This document shows positions 1 to 8,800 of a DNA stretch of 62,133 nt, piece by piece. The notes under the pieces are model-generated. The model was not told the DNA's origin and did no database searches. It worked only from the letters and a program-made list of their open reading frames with translations. The stretch covers positions 1 to 62,133 of the forward strand of contig CAUGNZ010000010.1 in NCBI GenBank assembly GCA_959601045.1, written 5' to 3'. Both the position numbers and the translations under genes were made by a program. Every line of letters begins with the position of its first letter. Position 1 is the stretch's first letter. The DNA is from an uncultured Collinsella sp. (GTDB lineage: Bacteria; Actinomycetota; Coriobacteriia; Coriobacteriales; Coriobacteriaceae).

Positions 1-51
1 GAGCGCAAAACGGATTCTAAAAAACACCTTGCCAAATAGGAGCGTCAGGAC

Positions 52-96
52 GCAAAGAGGCTCCGCAGCGCGAAGCGCGATGCGGAGCCTCTTTGC
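52..96 (-). terminator. Hairpin after groEL
   Basis: A perfect 16-bp inverted repeat (GCAAAGAGGCTCCGCA, positions 52-67, against 81-96) lies about 75 bases beyond the groEL stop. Read on the minus strand it is a GC-rich stem closing in CCTCTTTGC, so it probably ends the groES-groEL transcript. There is no long U-run after the stem, so termination strength is uncertain. Confidence 0.7.
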
Positions 97-171
97 ATGT
101 CCGAGGACGTTCCGGAGAGAAACCCCGTCACGCCCCCGGATCCCCGGTGGGAGTTCTAGACCTTGTCGGCC

Positions 172-1809
172 TTAGTACATACCGCCGCCCTGCTGACCAG
201 CGGTGGCAGCAGCGATAGCGTCCTCAAGCTGAGTGTTTTTGGGCACATCGGAGACGGTAGCCTCGGTGATGAGGATCAGGCTGGCGACAGAAGCAGCGTT
301 CTGCAGGGTGACGCGGCTGACCTTGACGGGGTCGAGGACGCCCATCTCGATCATGTCGCCCCACTCGCCGTTGGCAGAGTTGAGACCCTGGCCGGCGGGC
401 AGCTCGGCAACCTTGTCGACCACGACAGCGCCCTCAAAGCCAGCGTTCTTGGCGATGGTGGCGACCGGAGCGGTCAAAGCCTTCTTGACGATGTCGACGC
501 CGATCTTCTCCTCGGGGTCGTCGATCTCGACAGCATCGAGCGCAGGAGCAGCGTCCATGAAGGCGACGCCGCCGCCGGCGACAATGCCCTCCTCGACAGC
601 AGCACGGGTAGCCTGCAGGGCGTCCTCGACGCGGTGCTTGATCTCCTTGAGCTCGGACTCGGTAGCAGCGCCGACCTTGATGACGGCAACGCCACCGGAG
701 AGCTTGGCCAGGCGCTCCTGGAGCTTCTCACGGTCGAAGTCAGAGGTGGTGTTCTCCATCTCGCCCTTAATCTGAGCGATGCGGGCGTCGATGGCCTCCT
801 TGGAGCCAGCGCCGCCGACGACGACGGTGTTGTCCTTGGAGATGGTGACGGACTTAGCGGTACCGAGCATATCGGCGGTGATGTCAGCGACCTTCACGCC
901 CAGCTCGTCCAGAGCGGCCTGGCCACCGGTGAGGACGGCGATGTCCTCGAGGATGCGCTTGCGGCGATCGCCGTAGCCCGGGGCCTTGACGGCGCAGACG
1001 TTGAGGGCGCCACGGATCTTGTTGAGGACCAGGGTCGGCAGAGCCTCGCCGTCGATGTCCTCAGCGATGATGAGCAGGCCACGGCCGGCGCGCTGGACAG
1101 CCTCGAGAACAGGCATGATGTCCTGAACGCTGGAGATCTTCTGGTCGGTGATGAGGATGTACGGATCCTTCATCACGGCCTCCATGCGGTCGTTGTCCGT
1201 GACGAAATAAGCGGAGACATAGCCCTTGTCGAACTGCATGCCCTCGACGGTGTCGATGGTGATGTCGAACGTCTGGGAATCCTCGACGGTGATGACGCCG
1301 TCCTTGCCCACGACCTCCATGGCCTCGGCGATCTTCTCGCCGACCTCGGGGTCACCAGCGGAGATGGTGCCGACGGAAGCGATCTGCTCCTTGGTCTCGA
1401 CCGGCTTGGCCTGCTTCTTCATCTCGGCGACGGCGGCGTTTACGGCCTTGTCGATGCCGCGACGGATGGCCAGCGGGTTGGCGCCGGCGGCGACGTTGCG
1501 CAGACCGTCGTTGACGATAGCCTGAGCGAGCAGGGTTGCGGTGGTGGTGCCGTCACCCACGGTGTCGTTGGTCTTGGTGGCGACCTCCTTCACCAGCTGA
1601 GCGCCCATGTTCTCGATGTTGTCCTCGAGCTCGATCTCCTTAGCGACGGAAACGCCGTCGTTGGTGATGGTCGGAGCACCGAACGTGCGCTGCAGAGCGA
1701 CATAGCGGCCCTTGGGGCCCATGGTGACGGTAACGGCGTCGGCCAGAGTGTTGACGCCCTTGGCGAGCTTAGCGCGGGCATCGGTGTTGAACGTAATGTT
1801 CTTTGCCAT
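172..1809 (-). CDS. groEL: Chaperonin GroEL (Hsp60)
   Basis: ATP-driven double-ring chaperonin subunit that folds cytosolic proteins together with GroES. The 545-residue product has the family's full length. Visible signatures are the equatorial GPKGR segment (about residue 31), the nucleotide-binding GDGTTTA motif (about 85) and a Gly-Gly-Met C-terminal tail (QQGGGMY). The start ATG follows a GGAGG-type ribosome site at about 1820. groES lies just upstream on the same strand, separated by 96 bases that hold a small hairpin, so the two are probably one operon. I saw no CIRCE repeat upstream of the pair. Confidence 0.98.
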   Translation of the reverse strand: MAKNITFNTDARAKLAKGVNTLADAVTVTMGPKGRYVALQRTFGAPTITNDGVSVAKEIELEDNIENMGAQLVKEVATKTNDTVGDGTTTATLLAQAIVNDGLRNVAAGANPLAIRRGIDKAVNAAVAEMKKQAKPVETKEQIASVGTISAGDPEVGEKIAEAMEVVGKDGVITVEDSQTFDITIDTVEGMQFDKGYVSAYFVTDNDRMEAVMKDPYILITDQKISSVQDIMPVLEAVQRAGRGLLIIAEDIDGEALPTLVLNKIRGALNVCAVKAPGYGDRRKRILEDIAVLTGGQAALDELGVKVADITADMLGTAKSVTISKDNTVVVGGAGSKEAIDARIAQIKGEMENTTSDFDREKLQERLAKLSGGVAVIKVGAATESELKEIKHRVEDALQATRAAVEEGIVAGGGVAFMDAAPALDAVEIDDPEEKIGVDIVKKALTAPVATIAKNAGFEGAVVVDKVAELPAGQGLNSANGEWGDMIEMGVLDPVKVSRVTLQNAASVASLILITEATVSDVPKNTQLEDAIAAATAGQQGGGMY

Positions 1810-1842
1810 GGTGAGTAATCCTCCAAAAGAAATGTGACTCGC

Positions 1843-1871
1843 GTCGCCGCTTCCGAGTCCTATGCGGCGAC
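1843..1871 (-). other. Small hairpin between groES and groEL
   Basis: GTCGCCGC at 1843-1850 is the exact complement of GCGGCGAC at 1864-1871, giving an 8-bp stem in the groES-groEL spacer. It has no U-run, so it looks more like an mRNA processing or stability element than a terminator. This is inference. Confidence 0.4.
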
Positions 1872-1905
1872 CGCGTTCAAAGACGAATCAGAGATTCTGA
1901 CGAGA

Positions 1906-2199
1906 CTAGGCCTCGACGACGGCGTAGATGTCGTCGGCGCGCATCAGCAGATACTTCTCGCCGTCGACCTTGACCTCGTTGCCACCAAACTTACCGTAAA
2001 TGACAACGTCGCCGACCTGAACGTCCATGGGGATGCGCTCGCCCTTGTCGTTGACCTTACCGGCACCCACGGCAACGATGGTGCCGCGCTGCGGCTTCTC
2101 CTGAGCGTTGCTGGCGATATACAGACCAGAAGCGGTCTTCTGCTCGGCCTCGTCGGGCTTGACCAGGACGCGATCTGCAAGCGGCTTCAAAGACGACAT
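1906..2199 (-). CDS. groES: Co-chaperonin GroES (Hsp10)
   Basis: Seven-membered lid of the GroEL cage. The 97-residue product starting MSSLKPLADRVLVKPDEAEQ is the normal GroES length and contains the mobile-loop region (residues about 17-35) and the conserved GDVVIYGKFGGNEVKVDGE stretch near the C-terminus. I chose the ATG at 2199 because AAAGGAGGAAACAAGC precedes it directly; an in-frame ATG at 2232 would add 11 residues that are not typical of the family. It is the first gene of the groES-groEL operon. Confidence 0.97.
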   Translation of the reverse strand: MSSLKPLADRVLVKPDEAEQKTASGLYIASNAQEKPQRGTIVAVGAGKVNDKGERIPMDVQVGDVVIYGKFGGNEVKVDGEKYLLMRADDIYAVVEA

Positions 2200-2344
2200 G
2201 CTTGTTTCCTCCTTTGTGGGCCGCGCGGTCATGCCGCGCGGGTTAACCCTTTTTGTTTGCGTACGCGTTGAATGGTACCCACGAATGGCGGGTTATACAA
2301 CACGGAGTCAAAAAATCTTATTTTTTGGCACTTAGATTTTCTGA
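2200..2344 (-). promoter_or_regulatory. groES upstream region
   Basis: Contains the strong groES ribosome site, a candidate minus-strand -10 element TATAAC (2292-2297) and an AT-rich 8-bp inverted repeat CAAAAAAT/ATTTTTTG (2309-2327). Neither a CIRCE repeat (TTAGCACTC with its inverse) nor an HspR HAIR element is visible, so heat regulation of this operon is not explained by the sequence here. The -35 element is not convincing. Confidence 0.35.
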
Positions 2345-2482
2345 ATGTCGGAGGATAACTTATGCGCAGCCCCAAGGCGGACCGGAAAGCATGAAGTTTT
2401 AGCGCGGCAACTTTGTGAATCAGCTTCTCAAGACTACAATCCTCCAGATGAAATATGCCCAGATGAGAGGAAGGGAGGGCAG

Positions 2483-2851
2483 ATGACTGATGAGCTGAGC
2501 ACCTCGGCATGGCGAGATATAGCACCGAATCGCGATGCACGCGACTCCATGCCGCCCGTTCGCACTCGCCTGCTCGCCCTGGCTCTCGTCTTCGCCCTTC
2601 TCGCGGTAACCATCCTCTCCCCCATCGCAACCGCCCATGAGTTGCATCATGACTGCACCGGCGCGGGCTGCACCATCTGCGCCGAGCTCGCCGGCAATCT
2701 GTCGATCGCCCGTGGCGGTGACACCGTCCCCGTGGGCGCGACATCGTTCATCACCCTCTTGCTGATCTCCGCCCTAGCCGTCATCGGCACCGAGCGATCT
2801 TCATATGCCCCGGCCACTCTATTATCCCTCAGGGTCCGTCTGGACGATTAA
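2483..2851 (+). CDS. Small membrane protein with HDCTGAGCTIC motif
   Basis: 122 residues from the ATG at 2483, which follows the ribosome site AGGAAGGGAGGGCAG; an upstream in-frame ATG at 2345 is less likely. A hydrophobic segment at about residues 28-48, a His/Cys cluster HDCTGAGCTIC at about 54-66 and a second hydrophobic segment at about 86-102 suggest a small two-pass membrane protein with a metal-binding external loop. Small proteins with an HDC-x-G-x-xC-xIC cluster commonly accompany zinc ABC importers in Firmicutes and Actinobacteria. Here it sits just upstream of what looks like the remains of a zinc-binding lipoprotein gene. Function is inferred, not shown. Confidence 0.55.
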   Translation: MTDELSTSAWRDIAPNRDARDSMPPVRTRLLALALVFALLAVTILSPIATAHELHHDCTGAGCTICAELAGNLSIARGGDTVPVGATSFITLLLISALAVIGTERSSYAPATLLSLRVRLDD

Positions 2852-2949
2852 CGGCTCCCAATTGAATCAAATAGCTACCGCGTGCCACAGCGGCATCGCC
2901 TTCGGCCGTCGGCACCCCGACGCAGCCGTTTTCAATTCAGGAGCAATCT

Positions 2950-3185
2950 ATGGACAACCGAATCTACCGTCGCCATCCCAAGCGGCGTCCTATTCGTCAC
3001 CGTGGCCCCATGGCGGCGGCATATATGCCCCTTTTAAGTGCGGTCTTTGCTCTCGCCGCTTCTGACGACAATGCGTCCAGCTCGACCCCGTCGAGGGGCT
3101 CACTGACAAACAGCTTAAAGCCGGCGAGGATTACCCACCCATCATGAACGACAACCTGGAGAAGCTCGTGAAGACGCTGAACTAG
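2950..3185 (+). pseudogene. Collapsed metal-binding lipoprotein gene (ZnuA/TroA type)
   Basis: The ATG at 2950 opens a frame with a basic N-terminus and a hydrophobic signal-like stretch (MAAAYMPLLSAVFALAAS). After about 3063 a different frame carries LDPVEGLTDKQLKAGEDY (from about 3081) and ends NLEKLVKTLN at the TAG of 3183-3185. That C-terminal pattern is characteristic of ZnuA/AdcA/TroA substrate-binding proteins. The central part, some 250 codons, is missing and the two ends are out of frame, so I read this as an internal deletion. The family call rests on a short C-terminal stretch and should be checked. Confidence 0.5.
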
Positions 3186-3203
3186 GAGTAAGGAACAGAG
3201 ACG

Positions 3204-5267
3204 ATGAAGATGAGCATGAAGGATCTGAAAAGCTGGATGACCGACCATCCCTACCCCCGTACGCTGGCAACGATCGGCGGCGCATCGATATGCTCGATGC
3301 TCGCCCTCGAGCTGCCCTCCAACCATGAACTATGGAAGATGCAGGCCGGACCGGCACTTTTAGAGCTTTTGCTCATCTTCTGCTTCTTGTGCCTGTTGTT
3401 CTATCTGCCGCACCGCCGTAAGACCCCCGCAATCGTTGGCATCGTTGCGCTCGCCAGCATCGGTATCGCCGAGTACTTCGTAATCACGTTCAAATCGATG
3501 CCCATCCAACCCGGAGACCTGTTCGCCCTCTCGACCGCTGCGACGGTCGCCGGCAGCTACACCTATGAGCTCAGCACTTTCTGCTTCATGGGGCTTGCCG
3601 CCGCGGCCTTGGGAATCGCGCTTATCGTCCTCATTCCGCGTGATGCATGTGGGCGACCGCCGCGCCGCGCATCGGAAACGTCCCCCGAGTCCATCGACCA
3701 TGCGATGTCTGCGTCCTTGAAATCGAAGGACTCAAAGGCGTCTCCGGCAACCGAGGGGACATCGACAGCGCCGAGGGAACATCCAGTCGCAACCAAATCC
3801 AAACTCCCCCTCTCCGTCGACCGTCGTACCGCACTTGTTGCCGGAGCCGCACTGGGGGCGCAGGCCTTCATCAGCTATTACGACACCTTGGGCATCAAGC
3901 TTCATACCTGGAAGCCCCTCGAAAGCTATTACAGTCAGGGGTTTCTCCCCACCTTTATTTCGAGCGCGCAAAAAATGGTGCCGCCTAAACCCAAGCACTA
4001 CAAGAGCGGTGAGGCCTCGGCGATCATCAAGCGCCTTGCCGCGCGCTGGAACGCGGGCACGAACGGCATCGCCGACCCCTCCCGTGCCGCTGCCGTCGAA
4101 CAGTTTGACCAGCTCAAGCCCTCAGTCATCTGCATCATGAACGAGTCCTTCGCCGACCTTTCAATCTTTAACGAACTGGGCTGTGGCTATAAGGGGCCCG
4201 AGCGCTTCAAAGCCATCGACAACGCGCTTCTGCAGGGAGTGAGCTACATGAGCGCCTTCGGTGCCGGCACCTGTAACAGCGAGTTCGAGTTCTTAACCGG
4301 ACACTCCATGGCATTCCTGGGCGCTGGCGTCTACCCGTTCATGAGCTACAACCTGGCCCCGAGCGAGAACCTCGCCCGTCAGTTCAAGAGACTCGGCTAT
4401 CGCACCGTGGCCATGCACCCCAACCACGCCACCAACTGGAATCGCGAGAACGTCTTCGCGGACATGGGATTCGACGAGTTCCTCTCGATCGAGGACTTCG
4501 CCGGCGCACCCGAGCTCTGCCGCAAGGTCACCGACGCCGCCACCTACGACAAGTGCCTCGAGGTACTAAAGCAGAGCGACCAGCCGATCTTCATCCACGA
4601 CGTGACGATGCAAAACCACTCCGCCTATGACACGGGCTTGGTGCCCACCGACCAGCAACTGCACCTTGCCGTCGAAGGTGTGTCCGACAAAGTTATCACC
4701 TGGACCAATGAATACTGCTCGCTCATGGAAGCGTCCGATGCCGCCTTCGCCGCCTTCCTGGAAAAGCTGCGTGATCTCGACCGCCCTGTCGTCGTGGTGA
4801 TGTACGGCGACCACCAGCCGTTCTTCACCGACCGCTACAACGACCTCTACTTTACCGATGAGGACGATGCCACCCATACCGAGCGCATCTGGCAGACACG
4901 CTATGTGGTCTGGGCGAACTACGATGTCGCCGGCAACGCACAAACGAGTGGGGAACTCAACACAAGCATCAATAACGTCGGTGCACTCACACTCAATGCC
5001 ATCGGTGCCCCGCTCACCGCCTACCAACGCGCACGCTTGCAAAACCGAGCGCACATGCCGGCGATAAACGTGGTGGGGGCGCAGGATGCGCACGGCGTTT
5101 GGTATACAGCCGAGGCCAAGAACGTTCCCGCCAAGACCGCTAATGCGCGCGATCGCCTGGACCGCATGCAATATCGTAAGCTCTTCGACCACGAAGGCTC
5201 GGTCTTTGCCACCCATAAGCAGGCGGCCGCCAACGAAACCGACCCCAACGCAGCTCCGGGAGCCTAG
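3204..5267 (+). CDS. LTA-synthase-family sulfatase / phosphoglycerol transferase
   Basis: 687-residue membrane enzyme of the LtaS/sulfatase superfamily, which transfers phosphoglycerol-type units onto cell-envelope glycopolymers outside the membrane. Several N-terminal membrane segments lie within residues 1-140, followed by a Ser/Pro/Lys linker (about 150-205) and a further hydrophobic stretch near 212. The extracellular catalytic domain shows the metal-binding NESFAD motif (about 313), GTCNSEFEFLTG with the likely nucleophilic Thr near 355, MHPNHATNWNRE near 404 and YGDHQP near 534. Transcribed alone; a shared terminator separates it from the convergent amidohydrolase gene. The exact polymer is not predictable. 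Confidence 0.85.
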   Translation: MKMSMKDLKSWMTDHPYPRTLATIGGASICSMLALELPSNHELWKMQAGPALLELLLIFCFLCLLFYLPHRRKTPAIVGIVALASIGIAEYFVITFKSMPIQPGDLFALSTAATVAGSYTYELSTFCFMGLAAAALGIALIVLIPRDACGRPPRRASETSPESIDHAMSASLKSKDSKASPATEGTSTAPREHPVATKSKLPLSVDRRTALVAGAALGAQAFISYYDTLGIKLHTWKPLESYYSQGFLPTFISSAQKMVPPKPKHYKSGEASAIIKRLAARWNAGTNGIADPSRAAAVEQFDQLKPSVICIMNESFADLSIFNELGCGYKGPERFKAIDNALLQGVSYMSAFGAGTCNSEFEFLTGHSMAFLGAGVYPFMSYNLAPSENLARQFKRLGYRTVAMHPNHATNWNRENVFADMGFDEFLSIEDFAGAPELCRKVTDAATYDKCLEVLKQSDQPIFIHDVTMQNHSAYDTGLVPTDQQLHLAVEGVSDKVITWTNEYCSLMEASDAAFAAFLEKLRDLDRPVVVVMYGDHQPFFTDRYNDLYFTDEDDATHTERIWQTRYVVWANYDVAGNAQTSGELNTSINNVGALTLNAIGAPLTAYQRARLQNRAHMPAINVVGAQDAHGVWYTAEAKNVPAKTANARDRLDRMQYRKLFDHEGSVFATHKQAAANETDPNAAPGA

Positions 5268-5341
5268 GGTTGACCAATCTCGGGCCCGGTATTCAGAAAA
5301 GTCAGTGCAGCAAAATGGCGATGCAGATGGTGCGAACAAGA

Positions 5342-5370
5342 AAGGGGCACGTTGCAGAAACGCGCCCCTT
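5342..5370. terminator. Bidirectional terminator between convergent genes
   Basis: AAGGGGCACGTT (5342-5353) pairs with AACGCGCCCCTT (5359-5370) with one mismatch around a short loop. It lies between the LtaS-like gene (plus) and the amidohydrolase gene (minus), so it can serve both. Confidence 0.7.
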
Positions 5371-5387
5371 ATGGGTGGGGTATGGGG

Positions 5388-7037
5388 CTAGCGCTCGTAG
5401 ATCAGGTTGCCGGCTAGGTAGGTGGCTTGGACTTTGGCGGCTTGGAGTTCTTGGGGGTCAACGGTGAGCGGGTTTTGGTCCAGGACTACCAGATCGGCGT
5501 ATTTGCCGGGCTCCAGGCTGCCGAGGTTTTGCTCGTCGCCCGCTGCGTACGCGCTGCCAAGCGTGTAGTTGCGCAGGGCCGTTGCCGCGTCGATACGCTC
5601 GCTCGGCAGCCAGCCGCCCTCGGGCCAGTGGCTTTTGGGGTCCTGGCGCGTGATAGCCGTGTAGAGCACGTTCATGCTGGTAACAGCTGTTATGGGGCTA
5701 TCGGTGCCGAAGGCTTGGCGAATGCCGCGCTGCTTATAGGTCGCAAACGGCCACATGATGCGGCTGCGCTCCAGGCCCAGATCGCGCTCGGGGCCGCCCG
5801 GGTCGAGTGTAATGTGACAAGGCTGGCTCGAGGCAACGACGTTAAGCTTGCGTAGACGATCGATGTCCTCGGGCAAGAGGTTCTCCAGATGCTCGAGCGT
5901 GTTATGGCCGTGCTGGGGCAGGCCGTACAGTTCGGCCGCTTCCTCGAAGATATCGAGCGCGGCATGGATGGCACCATCGCCGATGACGTGGATGCGCACG
6001 GTGTGACCACGCTCCGCAGCCGCCAGAACCAGCTTGCGCATGCGCTCGGCAGGAACTGTCAGACGGCCCTGGTCGCCCGGGAAGCGCGGATTGGTATAGG
6101 GCTCGGTGAGATATGCCGTGTGTTCGCTCGACACGCCGTCGAAGAACTGCTTAAAGCCCGGTGCCGAGAGCAGCGCGTTGTTCGCGTAGCGGGTCTGTAG
6201 CTCTTCCAAGCGCGATTGGTCATCCAGCAGCGTGGGAAACAAATGGGCGCGGATGCCCAGCTTGCCGGCGGCCTGCAGCTTGTCGTAGACATCGTCGCGG
6301 ATAAAGTCGCAGCCCGGCATGGGCATGAGCGACATATCGCATATCGAGGTGATGCCCTGCTCGGCCATCCGCCTCATTTGATCGGCGTAAGCGCTTACGA
6401 TGCGATCCTCGCCCAGCCACTCAAGGCAGCGCGGTAGCAGCTGCATGGCAGCCGCCTCGTGAGCAATGCCCGTGAGCTCGCCGTTTGCATCCTTGTCGTA
6501 GCTGCCGCCCGCTGGCGGCTCGCTGTCGCGTGTGACGCCGAGCGCCTCGAGTGCGCGGCTGTTGAGCCAAAGCGTATGCCCGTCGCCCGAATACATAACG
6601 CAGGGACGATCGGGGAATGCCGCATCGAGCGACGCCTTGGTAGGATGCTCGGGCGGGTCCCAACGGTAGTCGCGCCAGCCCTGCGTCACAACCCAAGCGT
6701 CATCGGGCAGGTCCTTGGAAAACTCGAGCGCGTGCTGCACCAGCGCAGTCTCGGACGTGCCCATATCCATGAGCATGTACGGCGAGGAGCCGACCGAGGT
6801 ATGGAAGAAGTGCAGATGAGCGTCATGGAAACCTGGGCAGACAAACTGCTCGCCGTAGTCGATAACCGGCGTGGCGGCAGGCGCGGCGGCAATCACGTCA
6901 TCGGGCTTGCCGACTGCGACGATACGGTCGCCTGCGATGGCAATCGCCAGCTCGCGGGCAGTATCGATGCCGTCTTGCGCGGTAAAGACGTTCTTGGAGC
7001 GGATAATCCGATCGATATGTTGCATGGGCATCCCCAT
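5388..7037 (-). CDS. Amidohydrolase family protein (YtcJ-like)
   Basis: About 549 residues. Metal-dependent amidohydrolase-3 family enzyme of unknown substrate. The metal-binding HDAHLHF motif is at about residue 70, followed by conserved blocks such as VIGDGAIHAALDIFEEA and the C-terminal FGTDSPI and GSLEPGKYADLVVLDQNP, typical of cytosolic TIM-barrel deacetylases. The frame stays open far upstream, but family homology begins at MGMPMQHIDRII, so I place the start at 7037 with ATGs at 7031 and 7025 as alternatives; none has a strong ribosome site. Divergent from the M20 peptidase gene. Confidence 0.85.
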   Translation of the reverse strand: MGMPMQHIDRIIRSKNVFTAQDGIDTARELAIAIAGDRIVAVGKPDDVIAAAPAATPVIDYGEQFVCPGFHDAHLHFFHTSVGSSPYMLMDMGTSETALVQHALEFSKDLPDDAWVVTQGWRDYRWDPPEHPTKASLDAAFPDRPCVMYSGDGHTLWLNSRALEALGVTRDSEPPAGGSYDKDANGELTGIAHEAAAMQLLPRCLEWLGEDRIVSAYADQMRRMAEQGITSICDMSLMPMPGCDFIRDDVYDKLQAAGKLGIRAHLFPTLLDDQSRLEELQTRYANNALLSAPGFKQFFDGVSSEHTAYLTEPYTNPRFPGDQGRLTVPAERMRKLVLAAAERGHTVRIHVIGDGAIHAALDIFEEAAELYGLPQHGHNTLEHLENLLPEDIDRLRKLNVVASSQPCHITLDPGGPERDLGLERSRIMWPFATYKQRGIRQAFGTDSPITAVTSMNVLYTAITRQDPKSHWPEGGWLPSERIDAATALRNYTLGSAYAAGDEQNLGSLEPGKYADLVVLDQNPLTVDPQELQAAKVQATYLAGNLIYER

Positions 7038-7113
7038 CTCTGGCAGGAAATTCAACACCCCCGAGTGTACTCCCCCGCCCTTGCAACAAAACCCCAAGCG
7101 GCAAACGGCAACT

Positions 7114-7142
7114 TTACCAGCCCTAGCGGCAGGTGGCATACT
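7114..7142 (+). promoter_or_regulatory. Candidate promoter for M20 peptidase gene
   Basis: TTACCA (7114-7119) and CATACT (7137-7142) are separated by 17 bases and lie 52 bases before the M20 start codon. Each hexamer departs from consensus, so this is a weak prediction. Confidence 0.35.
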
Positions 7143-7193
7143 GGAGAGAGCCTGTACGATTTTGCGATCAACCCAGCAAGGAGCAAATCGACC

Positions 7194-8657
7194 ATGACGA
7201 AGACCAAGGCACAGCAGATTATGGCGGCGACCGAGGCTCGTGCGGCTGACGACGTCACCGCAGCCATCCAAGATATCGCTGCCGAGTTTGAGCCCTATAT
7301 CATCAAGCAGTGCCGCCACTTCCATAAGCACCCGGAGTTGAGCCTTGCCGAGGAGCGCACGACTTCCGACATCGCCAACCAGCTCGATGCCATGAATATC
7401 CCCTACGAGCGTCCCCTCAAGACGGGCCTTGTTGCGACCCTTCGCGGCACCGCGCCCGACGCCTACCGCGAGGACGGCACGCCGCGCCGCCGTATCCTGC
7501 TGCGTGCGGATATCGACGCCCTGCCCGTCACCGAGCAGACCGGCGAGGATTTCGCCAGCGTCAACGAGGGCTGCATGCACGCCTGCGGCCACGACTGCCA
7601 CATCGCCATGATGCTCGGCACGCTGCAAATCCTGCGCCATATGACCGACGACATCCACGGCGAAGTCCGCATCGTCTTCCAGCCCAGCGAGGAAAACGGC
7701 CAGGGCGCCAAGCTCATGATCGGCACGGGCGTGCTCGACGGCGTCGATGGCGCCTACGCCGCGCACATCTGGAGTGAGGTCGACGCCGGCACCGTGAGCT
7801 GTGAGCCCGGACCGCGCATGGCCAATACCGACTGGTTCCGCATCGACGTCCGCGGCACCTCGTGCCACGGCGCCATGCCCCAGCGCGGTCACGACGCCGT
7901 TATGGTTGCCGCCGAGATCGTCAACGCTCTGCAGACCATCGTTTCGCGCGAGATCAGTCCCTACGAGCCGGCCGTCATTACCGTCGGCGAGCTGCACGGC
8001 GGCACCGCGCGCAACGTTATCGCCGGCACGGCCTACCTCGCCGGCACGGTGCGCACCTACGGAGATTCGACCCACGAGGAAATGCCGGAGCTCATGCGCC
8101 GCATCGTGGAGCATACCGCGGCCGCCTTGGGCGCCGAGGCAGAGCTCACCGACTACACCATCGCCAATTACAAGGTCGAAAACGATGCCGCCTCGAGCGA
8201 GCGCTGCCGCCAGGCAGTAATCAAATGCCTGGGCCCCACCGGCCAAGGCCATTATCGCGGCACACTCTCGGGTGAGGATTTTTCGGAGTACCTGCGCCGC
8301 GTACCGGGCGTGCTCGCCTTTGTTGGCACGCGCAACCCCCAGATTGGCGCCACGTACGCCCAACATTCTTGCTTCTACAAGATTGACGAGTCGGTACTGG
8401 CCAAGGGCTCCATGGTGGCCGCCCAATATGCCATCGACTTTTTGGCCGAGCCCACACAAGAAGAGCTCGACGGCCCCACGATTGCCGCGGTCGCCGAGAC
8501 CAATCCCGACCTGGCAGCCAAACTGCGCTCTGCCAAGGCCACGGCCGCCGAGGCTCGCGATGCTATCCATGATGCCCGCACGGCGCGCCATGCCGCCATC
8601 AAGGGCATCCATGATGCACGTGCCGTCGCTCGCCGCGAGGAGAAGCACGACGAGTAG
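7194..8657 (+). CDS. M20-family amidohydrolase / peptidase
   Basis: 487 residues. Zinc-dependent M20D-type hydrolase, the family of amino-acid N-acyl and aminobenzoyl-glutamate hydrolases. Visible motifs are RHFHKHPELS (about 40), DIDALPVTE (about 105), the metal site CMHACGHDCH (about 127) and PSEENGQGA (about 165). The ATG at 7194 follows AAGGAGCAAATCGACC; the frame is open further upstream but without homology. The last 50 residues form an Ala/Arg-rich helical tail (KLRSAKATAAEARDAIHDAR and on) that is not part of the core fold and is likely coiled coil. Substrate not determined. Confidence 0.88.
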   Translation: MTKTKAQQIMAATEARAADDVTAAIQDIAAEFEPYIIKQCRHFHKHPELSLAEERTTSDIANQLDAMNIPYERPLKTGLVATLRGTAPDAYREDGTPRRRILLRADIDALPVTEQTGEDFASVNEGCMHACGHDCHIAMMLGTLQILRHMTDDIHGEVRIVFQPSEENGQGAKLMIGTGVLDGVDGAYAAHIWSEVDAGTVSCEPGPRMANTDWFRIDVRGTSCHGAMPQRGHDAVMVAAEIVNALQTIVSREISPYEPAVITVGELHGGTARNVIAGTAYLAGTVRTYGDSTHEEMPELMRRIVEHTAAALGAEAELTDYTIANYKVENDAASSERCRQAVIKCLGPTGQGHYRGTLSGEDFSEYLRRVPGVLAFVGTRNPQIGATYAQHSCFYKIDESVLAKGSMVAAQYAIDFLAEPTQEELDGPTIAAVAETNPDLAAKLRSAKATAAEARDAIHDARTARHAAIKGIHDARAVARREEKHDE

Positions 8658-8701
8658 TCGATCCACGACCATCTCGCAGTCATAGCCGCATCGCGATATC
8701 A

Positions 8702-8739
8702 AAGCGGGGGCGGACGCTTCGGCACGTCCGCCCCCGCTT
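8702..8739. terminator. Terminator after M20 peptidase gene
   Basis: A perfect 15-bp stem, AAGCGGGGGCGGACG (8702-8716) against 8725-8739, with an 8-base loop and a following ATTTGT. Confidence 0.8.
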
Positions 8740-8769
8740 ATTTGTCAAGCGCTATTTCTACCGTTTCTA

Positions 8770-8800
8770 CCCCGTCCCCAAATGGCAGGTGGCAGGGTTA
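8770..8800 (-). repeat. Degenerate GGGAC-core element at stop of zinc-ribbon gene
   Basis: On the minus strand it reads TAACCCTGCCACCTGCC then ATTTGGGGACGGGG. It resembles the other GGGACAG elements but its stem has decayed. Its first three bases are the stop codon of the zinc-ribbon gene. Confidence 0.45.

Noticed and set aside
163..1818. Long open frame of 551 codons on the plus strand opposite groEL
   Set aside because: It is the mirror of a strongly biased high-GC coding sequence; composition is Leu/Gly/Asp-rich with no motif, and groEL is certain.
2200..2345. CIRCE element controlling groES-groEL
   Set aside because: No TTAGCACTC-N9-GAGTGCTAA-like repeat is present; the inverted repeat there is AT-rich and unrelated.
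6459..7193. Upstream extension of the M20 peptidase frame
   Set aside because: The frame is open but lies antisense to the amidohydrolase gene; family homology and the ribosome site both start at 7194.
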